Shown piece by piece: positions 7,987 to 16,750 of a DNA stretch of 64,000 nt. The stretch comes from Paragemmobacter amnigenus (GTDB taxonomy: Bacteria > Pseudomonadota > Alphaproteobacteria > Rhodobacterales > Rhodobacteraceae), in NCBI RefSeq assembly GCF_009908265.2, contig NZ_JAAATX020000008.1, positions 124,001 through 188,000 on the forward strand, given 5' to 3'. How positions within the stretch are numbered: the first letter of the stretch is position 1; each line of letters begins with the position of its first letter. The notes under the pieces are model-generated. The model did no database searches. It was given only the letters and a program-made list of their open reading frames with translations, and was not told the DNA's origin. The position numbers were made by a program, and so were the translations under genes.

Positions 7987-8736
7987 TCAATACCCCTTCA
8001 CCGATGCCAGCGACCGCCGCGCGAAGCGCGCGTGATCCGACGGGTTGTCATGTTCGATGATGAAATGCGCGACCCCCGCCCCCCGCAGCAGGCCCATCAG
8101 CCCGCGCCAGTCCACCGTGCCGTGGCCCACATCGGCCCAGCCGTCCTCGTCCGCGTTCTGCCCTGCGGGCGCGATGTCCTTCACATGCGCCGCCGTGATC
8201 CGCCCCCGCTCTGCCGCGATCCATGCCGCAGGGTCCGCGCCCCCCTTGACCACCCATGCCACGTCCATCTCCCACTCCAGCGACGGCCCGCCCTCCAGCA
8301 GCGCGGCCATGGGCACCGTCCCGTCGGGCAGGGGCAGGAATTCGAAATCATGGTTGTGCCAGCCGAACCCCAGCCCCGCCGCGCGGATCGCCGCCCCCGC
8401 CCGATCCAGCCGCGCCCCGAAATCGCGCCAGCCCTGCGCGGTGCTCGGGCGGTGGTCCGGATGCACCCACGGGCAATAAATCCGCCCGATCCCTAGCCGC
8501 CGCGCGATGTCCACGCATCCGACCGGATCGCCCTCCAGTTGGTCCAGCCCGAAATGCGCCGTAGGCATCCGCAACCCCGTCGCCGCCAGCCCCGCGGCCA
8601 GCGCCTCGACCGCCCCCGCATCGGAGTAGAGCGCGCCATACCCCTCCACCGCGCCATAGCCCGCCGCCGCCAGCATCGCCAGCGTGTCCCCCAGCGGCGG
8701 GAAATTGCGCGAGGAATAAAGCTGATAGGAAAACAT
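7987..8736 (-). CDS. Sugar phosphate isomerase/epimerase (TIM-barrel AP2Ec type)
   Basis: This 249-residue xylose-isomerase-like TIM barrel has metal-ligand strings typical of the superfamily: WHNHDFEF, EMDVAW, AAHVKD and IIEHDN. It probably isomerises or epimerises a sugar or keto-sugar together with the neighbouring Gfo/Idh dehydrogenase. It sits 3 bp after the GH2 gene, so it is co-transcribed. Relatives are usually annotated only as sugar phosphate isomerase/epimerase; nothing here defines the substrate. Confidence 0.82.
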   Translation of the reverse strand: MFSYQLYSSRNFPPLGDTLAMLAAAGYGAVEGYGALYSDAGAVEALAAGLAATGLRMPTAHFGLDQLEGDPVGCVDIARRLGIGRIYCPWVHPDHRPSTAQGWRDFGARLDRAGAAIRAAGLGFGWHNHDFEFLPLPDGTVPMAALLEGGPSLEWEMDVAWVVKGGADPAAWIAAERGRITAAHVKDIAPAGQNADEDGWADVGHGTVDWRGLMGLLRGAGVAHFIIEHDNPSDHARFARRSLASVKGY

Positions 8737-8739
8737 CGG

Positions 8740-11142
8740 TCAGGCTCCCGCAGGCTCGGGCGACCCGTAGGTCGCGGAATGAAGGTCACGAAGGGTGAAA
8801 CGCGGCACCACCCCCGCCTCGCGCGGGGTGAAAGTGATCGTCACCGGCAGGCAGGGGATCAGCGTCACGGCATTGTCCGAAAACCGCCCCGCCACATCCG
8901 CCTCGACCGCGACAAAGGGCGCCAGCGCCCGCGCGGTCAGCACGATCCGCCACTGCCCGCCCTCCTGCGTCACGGCCATCTCGATCCCGGCAGGCAGCAG
9001 GTCATAGGACTTCCACGGCAGCGGCGCATGGACATCCCGCCCCGCCCCCGCCGCGCTGTCCCAGACAAAGGACAGCACCTCGCCCGCCCCCAGATCGCCC
9101 GCCGCCACCCGCAGCATCCCCGCCGCGCGGTCCACCGGCACCGGCCCCGCCGCCTCGCCCAGCAGGCGCGCGCTTCCGTCCATCGCCACCGCCCATGCCT
9201 CCAGCCGCAACTCCACCGCCTCGCGCAGGTCATTCACCGCCGCCAGCAGGAACCCTTCGGCATCCGGCAGACAGACCACCGTCACCGGCGCATAGAACCG
9301 CCGCGCCATGTGGTGCAGCAGCTTCCACCCCCCGCCATGATCCAGCGACGACCACGAACAGACCGGCCATGTATCGTTGAGTTGCCAGTACAGCGTCCCC
9401 ATGCAATGCGGCTTCAACCCGCGCCAGGCGGTCACGGCGGTGCGGATCGCCAGCCCCTGCTGGATCTGGCTCAGCCAGACGAAATTCGCGAAATCCACCG
9501 GAAAGCGGAAATACCGGAACATCGTCTCCGCGATCCGCGCATTGCCGCCCGCGTTCTTCTGGTGGCTCTCCATCACGGGGGCCGCGATGTTGAAATCCGC
9601 AGGACCGGCAAAGCGGCGGATCACCTCCAGCGACGGATAGGACTGGAACCCGAATTCCGAACAGAACCTCGGCCGCACGTCGCGGTAATGGTCGAAATCC
9701 CGCCCCTCGTGCCAGACGCTCCAGAAATGCATGTCGCCCGCGCTGTCGTCATGCCACGCATCGCCAAAGGCCATCACCCCGGGCGAGGGCGAGGATGGCC
9801 ACCAGTTCGCCCCCGGCAGCACCGCGCGCAAGGCGGCCTCCACCGTGCGGTTCAACCGGTCGTAACTCACCAGATAGCGGTCGCGGTCCTTGCGCGAACA
9901 GTCGAACCAGCCCAGCGCCCCGATCAGCTCGTTATCCCCGCACCACAGCGCGAGGCAGGCATGGTGGTTCAGCCGCGCCACCACATCACGCACCTCGGCG
10001 TCGATTTCCGCAAGGAAATCAGGTGTTGACGGGTAAAGGTTGCAAGCGAACATGAAGTCCTGCCAGACCATCAGACCCATCTCGTCGCACAGGTCATAGA
10101 ACCAGTCCGGTTCATACCGCCCGCCGCCCCAGACGCGGATCATGTTCATCCCCGCATCCACCGCCGATTGCAGCAGGTCGCGCACGCCCTCTTGCGTGAT
10201 CCGCCCGTGCAGGGCATCCGCCGGAATCCAGTTCGCCCCGCGCGCAAAGATGTCCAGCCCGTTCACGCGGAACCCGAAGGACCGCCCCGCCGCATCCGGC
10301 GCCGACACCAGCGCGAGGTCGCGCAGGCCCACCCGCCGCACCGCCCGCGCCGCGCCCAGCGTCACCGTCAACTCGTGCAGCACCTGCGCGCCCCATCCCG
10401 CAGGCCACCACAGCGCCGCCCCCTCCACCCGCAGCACCAGCCGCGCCACGCCCCCGCGCAGGGGCGCGCTCGCCGTCACGCCGCACAGCGTCGCCGTCAC
10501 CTCCACCTGACCGGGCGCCTCGCCCCGCACCTCGACGCCCACCTCCACCGCGCCGCCGCGATGGTCCTGCGTCACGATCACATCCGCGATCCGCGCCCCC
10601 TGCCGCTCCAGCCGGATGCCACCCCAGATGCCAAAGGGCGCCAGCGCGATGTTCCAGTCCCAGCCGAAATCGCATTGCGGCTTGCGGATCATGTTGCCGT
10701 TGGGGATCGGACAGTTCCCCTCGTGCCACGGCACGAAAAAGGGCTGCGCCGCCTGCAACCGCGCGCCCTCGGCCACCACCGACCGGAAGGTCACGGAAAT
10801 CTCGTTCCGCCCCCGCCGGATCAGCCCCGCCGCATCCACCCGCCAGCGGCGGAATGCATTGGCCGCCGACAGGACGAGCACCCCGTTCAGCCGCACCTCG
10901 GCCAGGGTATCCAGCCCCTCGATCACCAGATCGCAGGGCGCGCCGTCATGGTCGAAGGCCCGCGTCGCAACCCAGTCGCGCCCTGCGATCCAGCGCAGCC
11001 CGTATTCATTGCGCCCGTGATAGGGGTCGGGGATCACCCCCGCCGCCTGCAACGCCGAAATCCCGTCGCCCGGCACGGCAAAGGGCACGGAATGCTCCCC
11101 CTGCACATCGGCAAGGCTCCAGATGCCGCCCAGATCCTGCAT
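8740..11142 (-). CDS. Glycoside hydrolase family 2, beta-mannosidase-like
   Basis: This 800-residue GH2 enzyme has an N-terminal jelly-roll domain, immunoglobulin-like domain, TIM barrel and C-terminal sandwich. The general acid/base lies in LWCGDNE (about E405) and the nucleophile in CSEFGFQSYPS (about E496), the FGFQS form being typical of beta-mannosidases. The N-terminal GIWSLADVQG...PFAVPGD also fits that subgroup. There is no signal peptide, implying cytoplasmic hydrolysis of an imported oligosaccharide. It starts 3 bp after the transporter ATPase gene. Together with GH43 it suggests a mixed hemicellulose or glycoside substrate. Confidence 0.88.
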   Translation of the reverse strand: MQDLGGIWSLADVQGEHSVPFAVPGDGISALQAAGVIPDPYHGRNEYGLRWIAGRDWVATRAFDHDGAPCDLVIEGLDTLAEVRLNGVLVLSAANAFRRWRVDAAGLIRRGRNEISVTFRSVVAEGARLQAAQPFFVPWHEGNCPIPNGNMIRKPQCDFGWDWNIALAPFGIWGGIRLERQGARIADVIVTQDHRGGAVEVGVEVRGEAPGQVEVTATLCGVTASAPLRGGVARLVLRVEGAALWWPAGWGAQVLHELTVTLGAARAVRRVGLRDLALVSAPDAAGRSFGFRVNGLDIFARGANWIPADALHGRITQEGVRDLLQSAVDAGMNMIRVWGGGRYEPDWFYDLCDEMGLMVWQDFMFACNLYPSTPDFLAEIDAEVRDVVARLNHHACLALWCGDNELIGALGWFDCSRKDRDRYLVSYDRLNRTVEAALRAVLPGANWWPSSPSPGVMAFGDAWHDDSAGDMHFWSVWHEGRDFDHYRDVRPRFCSEFGFQSYPSLEVIRRFAGPADFNIAAPVMESHQKNAGGNARIAETMFRYFRFPVDFANFVWLSQIQQGLAIRTAVTAWRGLKPHCMGTLYWQLNDTWPVCSWSSLDHGGGWKLLHHMARRFYAPVTVVCLPDAEGFLLAAVNDLREAVELRLEAWAVAMDGSARLLGEAAGPVPVDRAAGMLRVAAGDLGAGEVLSFVWDSAAGAGRDVHAPLPWKSYDLLPAGIEMAVTQEGGQWRIVLTARALAPFVAVEADVAGRFSDNAVTLIPCLPVTITFTPREAGVVPRFTLRDLHSATYGSPEPAGA

Positions 11143-11145
11143 CGC

Positions 11146-12225
11146 CTAGACCCGCTGTTCCGTCACCGCATCGAAGAGCGACGCCTTGCCCACATCCAGC
11201 CGCAGATGCACCGCCGTCCCCGGCGCCAGCCGCCGCTCCACCGGCACCCTGACCGAAAGCTGCGCCCCCCCCGTGGTCAGCCAGACAAGCGAATCCGCCC
11301 CCATCGGCTCGTCCAGTTCCACCGTGGCGGGGATGGTCCGCCCCGACTCGGGTTCGTGGACGATGTCGATATGCTCGGGCCGCACGCCCAGAATGGCCTT
11401 GGCCATCTCAACCGGCCGCCCGCCGTCATAGCCCTCCAGCGCGATCACCGTCCCCGCGACCGAAAACCCGCGCCCGCCATCCACCACCGCGCCATGCAGG
11501 AAATTCATCGACGGGCTGCCGATGAACCCCGCCACGAACAGGTTGGCGGGCTTGTTGTAGATGGTCTGCGGCGCGTCCAGTTGCTGGATGATCCCGCCGC
11601 GCATCACCGCGATCCGGTCGGCCAGCGTCAGCGCCTCGATCTGGTCATGGGTCACGTAGACCATCGTGTTGCCCAGCCGCGCGTGCAGCCGCTTGATCTC
11701 CACCCTCAACTCGCTGCGCAGCTTGGCATCAAGGTTCGACAGCGGCTCGTCGAACAGGAACACATCCACATCCCGCACCAAGGCCCGCCCGATCGCCACC
11801 CGCTGCCGCTGCCCCCCCGACAGCGCACCGGGCTTGCGGTCCAGAAGCGGCCCGATCTGCAATATCTCCGCCGCCCGCGCCACGCGCCTGTCGATCTCGG
11901 CCTGCGGCATCCGCGCGTTCTTCAACCCGAAGGACAGGTTCCCCCGCACCGTCATCTGCGGATAAAGCGCGTAGGACTGGAACACCATCCCGATGCCCCG
12001 CTCGTTCGGCTCGGCCCATGTCACGTTCTGGCCCTTGATCCAGATCTGCCCGTCCGACAGGTCCAGAAGCCCCGCCAGACAGTTCAAGAGCGTCGACTTC
12101 CCGCATCCCGACGGGCCGAGAAGCACGATGAACTCCCCCTCCGCCACTTCCAGATTCAGGTTCTTCAGCACCGACACCGCGCCGAAATTCAGCGTCAGGT
12201 CACGGACCGAGATCGAGGATTTCAT
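11146..12225 (-). CDS. Sugar ABC transporter ATPase (UgpC/MsmX/MalK type)
   Basis: This roughly 359-residue CUT1 transport ATPase energises import through the two permeases encoded just upstream. Walker A GPSGCGKST is at 37-45, the signature LSGGQRQR and Walker B FLFDEP follow, and the C-terminal TOBE/OB domain of the MalK group is present. The frame stays open far upstream, but that part overlaps the permease gene. Of the two nearby ATGs (12231 and 12225) I chose the second, because the GAGGGGG Shine-Dalgarno touches the first and lies 6 nt from the second. Confidence 0.91.
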   Translation of the reverse strand: MKSSISVRDLTLNFGAVSVLKNLNLEVAEGEFIVLLGPSGCGKSTLLNCLAGLLDLSDGQIWIKGQNVTWAEPNERGIGMVFQSYALYPQMTVRGNLSFGLKNARMPQAEIDRRVARAAEILQIGPLLDRKPGALSGGQRQRVAIGRALVRDVDVFLFDEPLSNLDAKLRSELRVEIKRLHARLGNTMVYVTHDQIEALTLADRIAVMRGGIIQQLDAPQTIYNKPANLFVAGFIGSPSMNFLHGAVVDGGRGFSVAGTVIALEGYDGGRPVEMAKAILGVRPEHIDIVHEPESGRTIPATVELDEPMGADSLVWLTTGGAQLSVRVPVERRLAPGTAVHLRLDVGKASLFDAVTEQRV

Positions 12226-12236
12226 GCTCATCCCCC

Positions 12237-13145
12237 TCACCCCTTCACCGCGCCCGCGGCGATGCCGCGCACGAACAGCTTGCCGGACAGGAAATAGACG
12301 GTCAGCGGCACAAGGCCGGTCAGCATGGTGGCGGCCATGTTCAGATTGTATTCCTTCACGCCTTGGGTCGAATTGACGATGTTGTTCAGCTGCACGGTCA
12401 TGGGCCAGTTCTGCGTGCCCGCGAACACCACCCCGAACAGGAAGTCGTTCCAGATGCCGGTGATCTGCAGGATGGTGGCAACGACGAAGATCGGCACCGA
12501 CATCGGCACCAGCACCTTCAGGAAAATCCCCCAGAACCCCGCCCCGTCCACCCGCGCGGCCTTGAACAGCTCTTCCGGCAGGCTGGCGAAATAGTTGCGG
12601 AACAGCAGGGTCAGGATCGGCATCCCGAAGATCGTATGGATCAGGATGACCGCCGGCAGCGTGCCATAGATGCCCAGCTCGCGGCAGATCACCACAAGGG
12701 GGTAAAGCATCACCTGATAGGGGATGAAGGACCCGAAGATCAGGATGGTGAAGAACACCTCCGACCCGCGGAATTTCCAGAAGGACAGCGCATAGCCCGA
12801 CACCGACGCCACCGCCATCGACACGATCACCGACGGCACGGTGATCTGCACCGAATTCCAGAACCCCGCCCGCAGCCCCTCGCATTTCAGCCCCGTGCAG
12901 GCCTCCGACCACGCCTTCACCCAGGGCTCGAAGGTGATCTCCACCGGCGGGGCAAAGATGTTGCCCAGCCGTATCTCCGGCATCCCCTTGAGCGAGGTCA
13001 TCACCATCACCCACAGCGGCAGGATGTAATAGAGCACCGCCACCAGCAGCACGGCGTAAAGCATGATCCGCCGCGGCTCCATGATCCGCTTGGGCTTTCG
13101 GCCATGCGGGCTATAGGCATCGATCGGCACCGATGTCGGCATCAT
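12237..13145 (-). CDS. Sugar ABC transporter permease (MalG/UgpE type)
   Basis: This about 302-residue inner-membrane protein is the second CUT1 permease, with six predicted membrane segments and the EAA loop (KAARVDGAGFW) that docks the ATPase. The ATG at 13145 follows the preceding stop by 1 bp (TGAGATG) and has GGGG about 7 nt upstream, so I prefer it to the upstream in-frame ATG at 13175. It works with its neighbours as a binding-protein-dependent oligosaccharide importer. Confidence 0.9.
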   Translation of the reverse strand: MMPTSVPIDAYSPHGRKPKRIMEPRRIMLYAVLLVAVLYYILPLWVMVMTSLKGMPEIRLGNIFAPPVEITFEPWVKAWSEACTGLKCEGLRAGFWNSVQITVPSVIVSMAVASVSGYALSFWKFRGSEVFFTILIFGSFIPYQVMLYPLVVICRELGIYGTLPAVILIHTIFGMPILTLLFRNYFASLPEELFKAARVDGAGFWGIFLKVLVPMSVPIFVVATILQITGIWNDFLFGVVFAGTQNWPMTVQLNNIVNSTQGVKEYNLNMAATMLTGLVPLTVYFLSGKLFVRGIAAGAVKG

Positions 13146-13146
13146 C

Positions 13147-14040
13147 TCAGCGCCCCTTCTTCCGTCCGAATTCAAGATATGCCCATGGGATCACGATGAT
13201 CAGCACCGACAGCAGCATCATCGTCGACGCCGCCAGCCCCTGCCCGATATTGGCCCGCGCGAACATGTGGTCGAAGACGTATTTCGCAGGCACTTCCGAC
13301 GCGAACCCCGGCCCCCCGTCGGTCAGCGCCACCACCAGATCGTAAAGCCGCACGATCCCCGACGCGACGATCACCAGCGAGGTGATCATCACCCCCCGCA
13401 TCATCGGGATCACGATGAAGACATAGGTCTTCCACTTGGGAATCCCGTCCACCCGCGCGGCCTTCCAGATATCCTCGTCGATGCCGCGCAGCCCCGCCAG
13501 CATCAGCACCATCACGAACCCCGTCCCCTGCCACAGCCCCGCGATCAGCAGCGCATAGATCACCGTATCCTTGCTGCCGATCAGGTTCAGGCTGAACGTC
13601 TCCCATCCCAGCCCGCGCAATGTGGCCTGCAAGCCCAGACCGGGGTCGAGGATCCACTGCCACACCACCCCCGTGACGATGAAGGACAGCGCGAAAGGGT
13701 AAAGATAGATGGTCCGGAACGTATCCTCGAAACGGATCTTCTGATCCATCAGCGCGGCCAGCACGAAGCCGATCACGAAGGAGAAGACCAGCGCGAAGAC
13801 GCCATAGAACAGCAGGTTCGTGACCGACTGCTCCCACCGAGCATTGGAAAACAGCCGCTCGTACTGGTCCAGTCCCACGAATTTCGACACGGGCAGCGCC
13901 CGCGACGCGGTAAAGGAATAGACCACCGTCCAGACCGAACAGCCGACAAAGACCACCAGCGCCGTCACGATCATCGGCAAGGTGGCGATCTTGGCCGTCA
14001 GGTTGCGGAACAGCGGGTTGGGGCGTCCAGCCTGCGCCAT
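13147..14040 (-). CDS. Sugar ABC transporter permease (MalF/UgpA type)
   Basis: This about 297-residue protein is the first CUT1 permease, with about six membrane segments and the EAA motif (KAARVDGIPKW) before the last ones. The in-frame ATG at 14088 would add 16 residues that overlap a terminator hairpin; the ATG at 14040, preceded by GAGGA, is preferred. A hairpin separates it from the binding-protein gene, which would lower permease expression relative to binding protein. Confidence 0.9.
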   Translation of the reverse strand: MAQAGRPNPLFRNLTAKIATLPMIVTALVVFVGCSVWTVVYSFTASRALPVSKFVGLDQYERLFSNARWEQSVTNLLFYGVFALVFSFVIGFVLAALMDQKIRFEDTFRTIYLYPFALSFIVTGVVWQWILDPGLGLQATLRGLGWETFSLNLIGSKDTVIYALLIAGLWQGTGFVMVLMLAGLRGIDEDIWKAARVDGIPKWKTYVFIVIPMMRGVMITSLVIVASGIVRLYDLVVALTDGGPGFASEVPAKYVFDHMFARANIGQGLAASTMMLLSVLIIVIPWAYLEFGRKKGR

Positions 14041-14068
14041 GCATCCTCGCAAGGTCGGGGAATGAAGG

Positions 14069-14099
14069 AAAAGGCGCGGCCCCGCCACGGGACCGCGCC
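14069..14099 (-). terminator. Attenuating terminator between binding protein and permease genes
   Basis: The stem GGCGCGG-CCCG pairs with CGGG-CCGCGCC (11 pairs, one mismatch, 3-nt loop) and is followed on the minus strand by TTTT (14072-14069). It sits right after the binding-protein stop codon, a common place for partial termination in sugar ABC operons. Confidence 0.7.
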
Positions 14100-14110
14100 C
14101 GCATCACCGG

Positions 14111-15352
14111 TCAGTCGGCCGACGACACGATCTCGACATAGCGCGCCTGCGCATCTTCCACCGTCATGTCCGGCGTGGTGAAGAACTCCACCCACAGGTC
14201 CTCGAACTGCCCCGTCGTGTCCGACGACCAGACCTGCTCGCCCGAGGGCAGCACGTTGTCGGGGTTGTTCAGGATCTCGATCCCCTTCTGCATGCAGGCA
14301 TTCGCCGCATCGAGGTTCACATCCGCCCGGATCGGCAGAGACCCCTTCTTCAGGTTGAAGTCCACCTGCACCTCGGGCGACACCAGCAGCGAGGCCATCT
14401 TCAACTGCGCGTCGATAACCTCCTGATTGCCATCGGCAGGCTTGGGGAAGAAGAACGCGTCCCCCCCCGTGTCCAGCACGGGGTTGAAGCCCAGACCGGG
14501 CAGGCAGTCATATTCCTTGCCCGCCGTCTGCCCTGCGACCGAAAACTCGCCCTGCGCCCAGTCGCCCATGATCTGCGCGCCGGCCTTGCCGGTGATCACC
14601 ATGTTGGTCGCGTCGTTCCACGCCCGCCCGACATAGCCCTCGTCCACCAGCCCGCGCGCGGCGGCCACGGCCTCGAACACCTTGGTCATCTCGGGCGAGG
14701 CGGCAGCCTCCGCCGACTTCTCGATGTTCAGCTTCTTGTAAAGGTCCAGCCCGCCCAGCGCGACGGTGAACACCCCCGCCATGCCGTTGATCTGCCAGGG
14801 CTCACCCCCGATCGCCAGCGGCGTTATCCCCTTTTCCTTCAGCGTCGCGGCCGAGGCCACGAATTCGTCCCAGTTGGTCGGCACGGCCAGACCGTTCGCC
14901 TCGTAGACCCCGCGGTTCAGCCACATCCACTGGAAGCTGTGGATGTTCACCGGAACGCAATAGATGCGCCCCTCATAGGTGCAGGCATCCAGCAATTTCG
15001 CGGGGCGGATGATGTCTTTCCAGCCTTCCGCCTCGGCCAGATCGGTCAGGTCCGTCATCAGCCCCGCCTTGATCAGGTCCTCCGCATCGCGTCCGGTGTT
15101 CAGCTGCGTCGCCCCCATCGGGTCGCCACCCGCGATCCGGCTGATGATGATCGGGCGCGCATTGTCGCCCCCTGCAATCGCACCATCAACCCAGGTGATC
15201 CCCGCCCCCGTCACAGCATCCGCCATGACCTTCACCGCCGCGGCCTCGCCGCCCGATGTCCACCAGTGCGTCACCTCCAGTTCCACGGCAAGCGCAGTCG
15301 ACGGCAACACCACCGAGGCCAAAAGCCCGGCAGCCAGAGTAAAGCGTTTCAT
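14111..15352 (-). CDS. Sugar ABC transporter substrate-binding protein (CUT1, extracellular)
   Basis: This 413-residue periplasmic binding protein captures an oligosaccharide for the adjacent permeases. A Sec signal peptide (KR, hydrophobic core, cleavage near ALA-VE at about 22) precedes the mature start ELEVTHWWTSGGEAAAV, typical of cluster B/UgpB-like proteins. It is the first gene of the minus-strand operon. Two LacI-type operators lie 17-51 bp upstream of its start codon, so it should be sugar-inducible. The ligand is not predictable; hemicellulose-derived oligosaccharides fit the hydrolases in the operon. Confidence 0.9.
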   Translation of the reverse strand: MKRFTLAAGLLASVVLPSTALAVELEVTHWWTSGGEAAAVKVMADAVTGAGITWVDGAIAGGDNARPIIISRIAGGDPMGATQLNTGRDAEDLIKAGLMTDLTDLAEAEGWKDIIRPAKLLDACTYEGRIYCVPVNIHSFQWMWLNRGVYEANGLAVPTNWDEFVASAATLKEKGITPLAIGGEPWQINGMAGVFTVALGGLDLYKKLNIEKSAEAAASPEMTKVFEAVAAARGLVDEGYVGRAWNDATNMVITGKAGAQIMGDWAQGEFSVAGQTAGKEYDCLPGLGFNPVLDTGGDAFFFPKPADGNQEVIDAQLKMASLLVSPEVQVDFNLKKGSLPIRADVNLDAANACMQKGIEILNNPDNVLPSGEQVWSSDTTGQFEDLWVEFFTTPDMTVEDAQARYVEIVSSAD

Positions 15353-15698
15353 TGGTTCCTCCCGGTTTCTAAATCGTTATAGTGAATTTCTATAACGTTA
15401 TAGTTTTCCCGATCAAGCAATCTTTGCGCTTGTGGCGCTGCTTGCCGCGGGGTCAAATGGGGGCGAATCGATCACCCTCCGGACACCGTCCCGCCATGGC
15501 CCCCGCCGCCGCCCGCGCAGCCCTGCACAGCCGCCAAAGTCTTGGAACTTCGGGCGAATTTGTCCGTTACGGTTGTGCGCCCGCGGTCCGGACTCCCCCC
15601 CGCCACGACGGCAGGACCGCCCCCTTCCCCACGGCAGGTTTCCGCGGCTCCGCAGCGCGGCGCGCCCCCGCCGCAACGCGGCGCAAAGGGCAGCGGCC
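15353..15698. other. Divergent control region of the sugar island
   Basis: These 346 bp separate the transporter operon from the LacI gene. Apart from the two operators at 15369-15403 near the transporter end I see no gene or clear structure. The LacI-proximal part is very GC-rich and has no convincing -10/-35 pair. Confidence 0.5.
15369..15403. promoter_or_regulatory. Tandem LacI-family operators
   Basis: CTATAACGTTATAG (15390-15403) is a perfect 14-bp palindrome with the central CG typical of LacI-family sites. CTAAATCGTTATAG (15369-15382) is a near copy. Their CG centres are 21 bp apart, two helical turns, so two dimers would bind the same face. They lie just upstream of the binding-protein gene in an otherwise GC-rich stretch. 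The adjacent LacI regulator is the obvious ligand. Confidence 0.75.
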
Positions 15699-16724
15699 AT
15701 GACAGATTCGCCCCTCGCCCTGCCGCCCGAATACCGCCCCACGCTCAAGACCATCGCCGCCGCGACCGGCCTTGCCGTGGCCACTGTCAGCCGCGCCCTG
15801 AAAGACGCCCCCGACATCGGCGAGGAAACCAAGCGCCGCGTCCGCGAGACCGCCGAACGGCTGGGCTACCGCCCCAACCGCGCGGGCGTGCGCCTGCGGA
15901 CGGGCAAGACCAATGTCATCGCCCTCGTCCTCTCGGCCGAGGCGGATGTGATGAACCACACCTCGCAACTCCTGTATTCCATCGCCCGCACGCTGAAAGG
16001 CACGGCCTACCACCTCGTGGTGATGCCCTTCTTCCCCGACGAAGACCCGATGACGCCCATCCGCTACATCGTCGAAACCGGATCGGCGGATGGCATCATC
16101 CTGAACCAGACCCGCCCCGACGATCCCCGCGTGCGCTACATGCAGGACCGCGGCTTTCCCTTCGCCACCCATGGCCGCACCGACATGGGGCTAGACCACC
16201 CCTATTTCGACTTCGACAACGAAGCCTATGCCCGTCAGGCCGTCCGCATCCTGCACCGGCGCGGCCGCCGCCGCCTGATGGTCATCGCGCCCCCCCGCGC
16301 CCACAGCTATGCCCGCCACATGCTGGCCGGGTTCGCGGACGAATCCGCGCATCTGGGCCTCGCCTTCGAGGTGGCCGAAACCGTCACCTCCGACAGCGCG
16401 GGCCACGACATCGAAACCGCGGTCGAGGCGCGTTTCCGCGCCCCCAACCCGCCTGACGGGCTCGTCCTCGGCTCCACCACCGCCACCATGGCCTCGGTCC
16501 ATGGCGCAGAGCGGGCAGGCGCGACGCTTGCGCGCGATTTCGATGCCGTGGGCAAAGAGGCGATCCCCTTCCTGCACCGCTTCCGCTCCGACCTCATCGT
16601 CCTGCGCGAGGATGTGGGCCGCGCGGGCCACTTCCTTGCCAAGGCCATCATCGCCGCCATCGAACGCCGCGCCCCCGGGGCCGCGCAATTCCTCGATGCG
16701 CCCGACCCGAACGAAGGACTCTGA
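15699..16724 (+). CDS. LacI-family transcriptional regulator
   Basis: This 341-residue regulator has an N-terminal helix-turn-helix (about 15-37, IAAATGLAVATVSRAL) with the hinge-helix region around 60, followed by a periplasmic-binding-protein-like sugar domain. It probably represses the divergent transporter/hydrolase operon and its own downstream genes until an intracellular sugar binds. The frame opens far upstream, but the ATG at 15699 gives the standard LacI N-terminus; no strong Shine-Dalgarno is visible. The isomerase gene starts 26 bp after its stop. Confidence 0.9.
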   Translation: MTDSPLALPPEYRPTLKTIAAATGLAVATVSRALKDAPDIGEETKRRVRETAERLGYRPNRAGVRLRTGKTNVIALVLSAEADVMNHTSQLLYSIARTLKGTAYHLVVMPFFPDEDPMTPIRYIVETGSADGIILNQTRPDDPRVRYMQDRGFPFATHGRTDMGLDHPYFDFDNEAYARQAVRILHRRGRRRLMVIAPPRAHSYARHMLAGFADESAHLGLAFEVAETVTSDSAGHDIETAVEARFRAPNPPDGLVLGSTTATMASVHGAERAGATLARDFDAVGKEAIPFLHRFRSDLIVLREDVGRAGHFLAKAIIAAIERRAPGAAQFLDAPDPNEGL

Positions 16725-16750
16725 ACGACACTCTGCTGGGAGGAGAGAGG

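Noticed and set aside
11146-13014. 622-residue ABC ATPase
   Set aside because: The first 260 residues overlap the permease gene in another frame; the real ATPase starts at 12225 after a proper Shine-Dalgarno.
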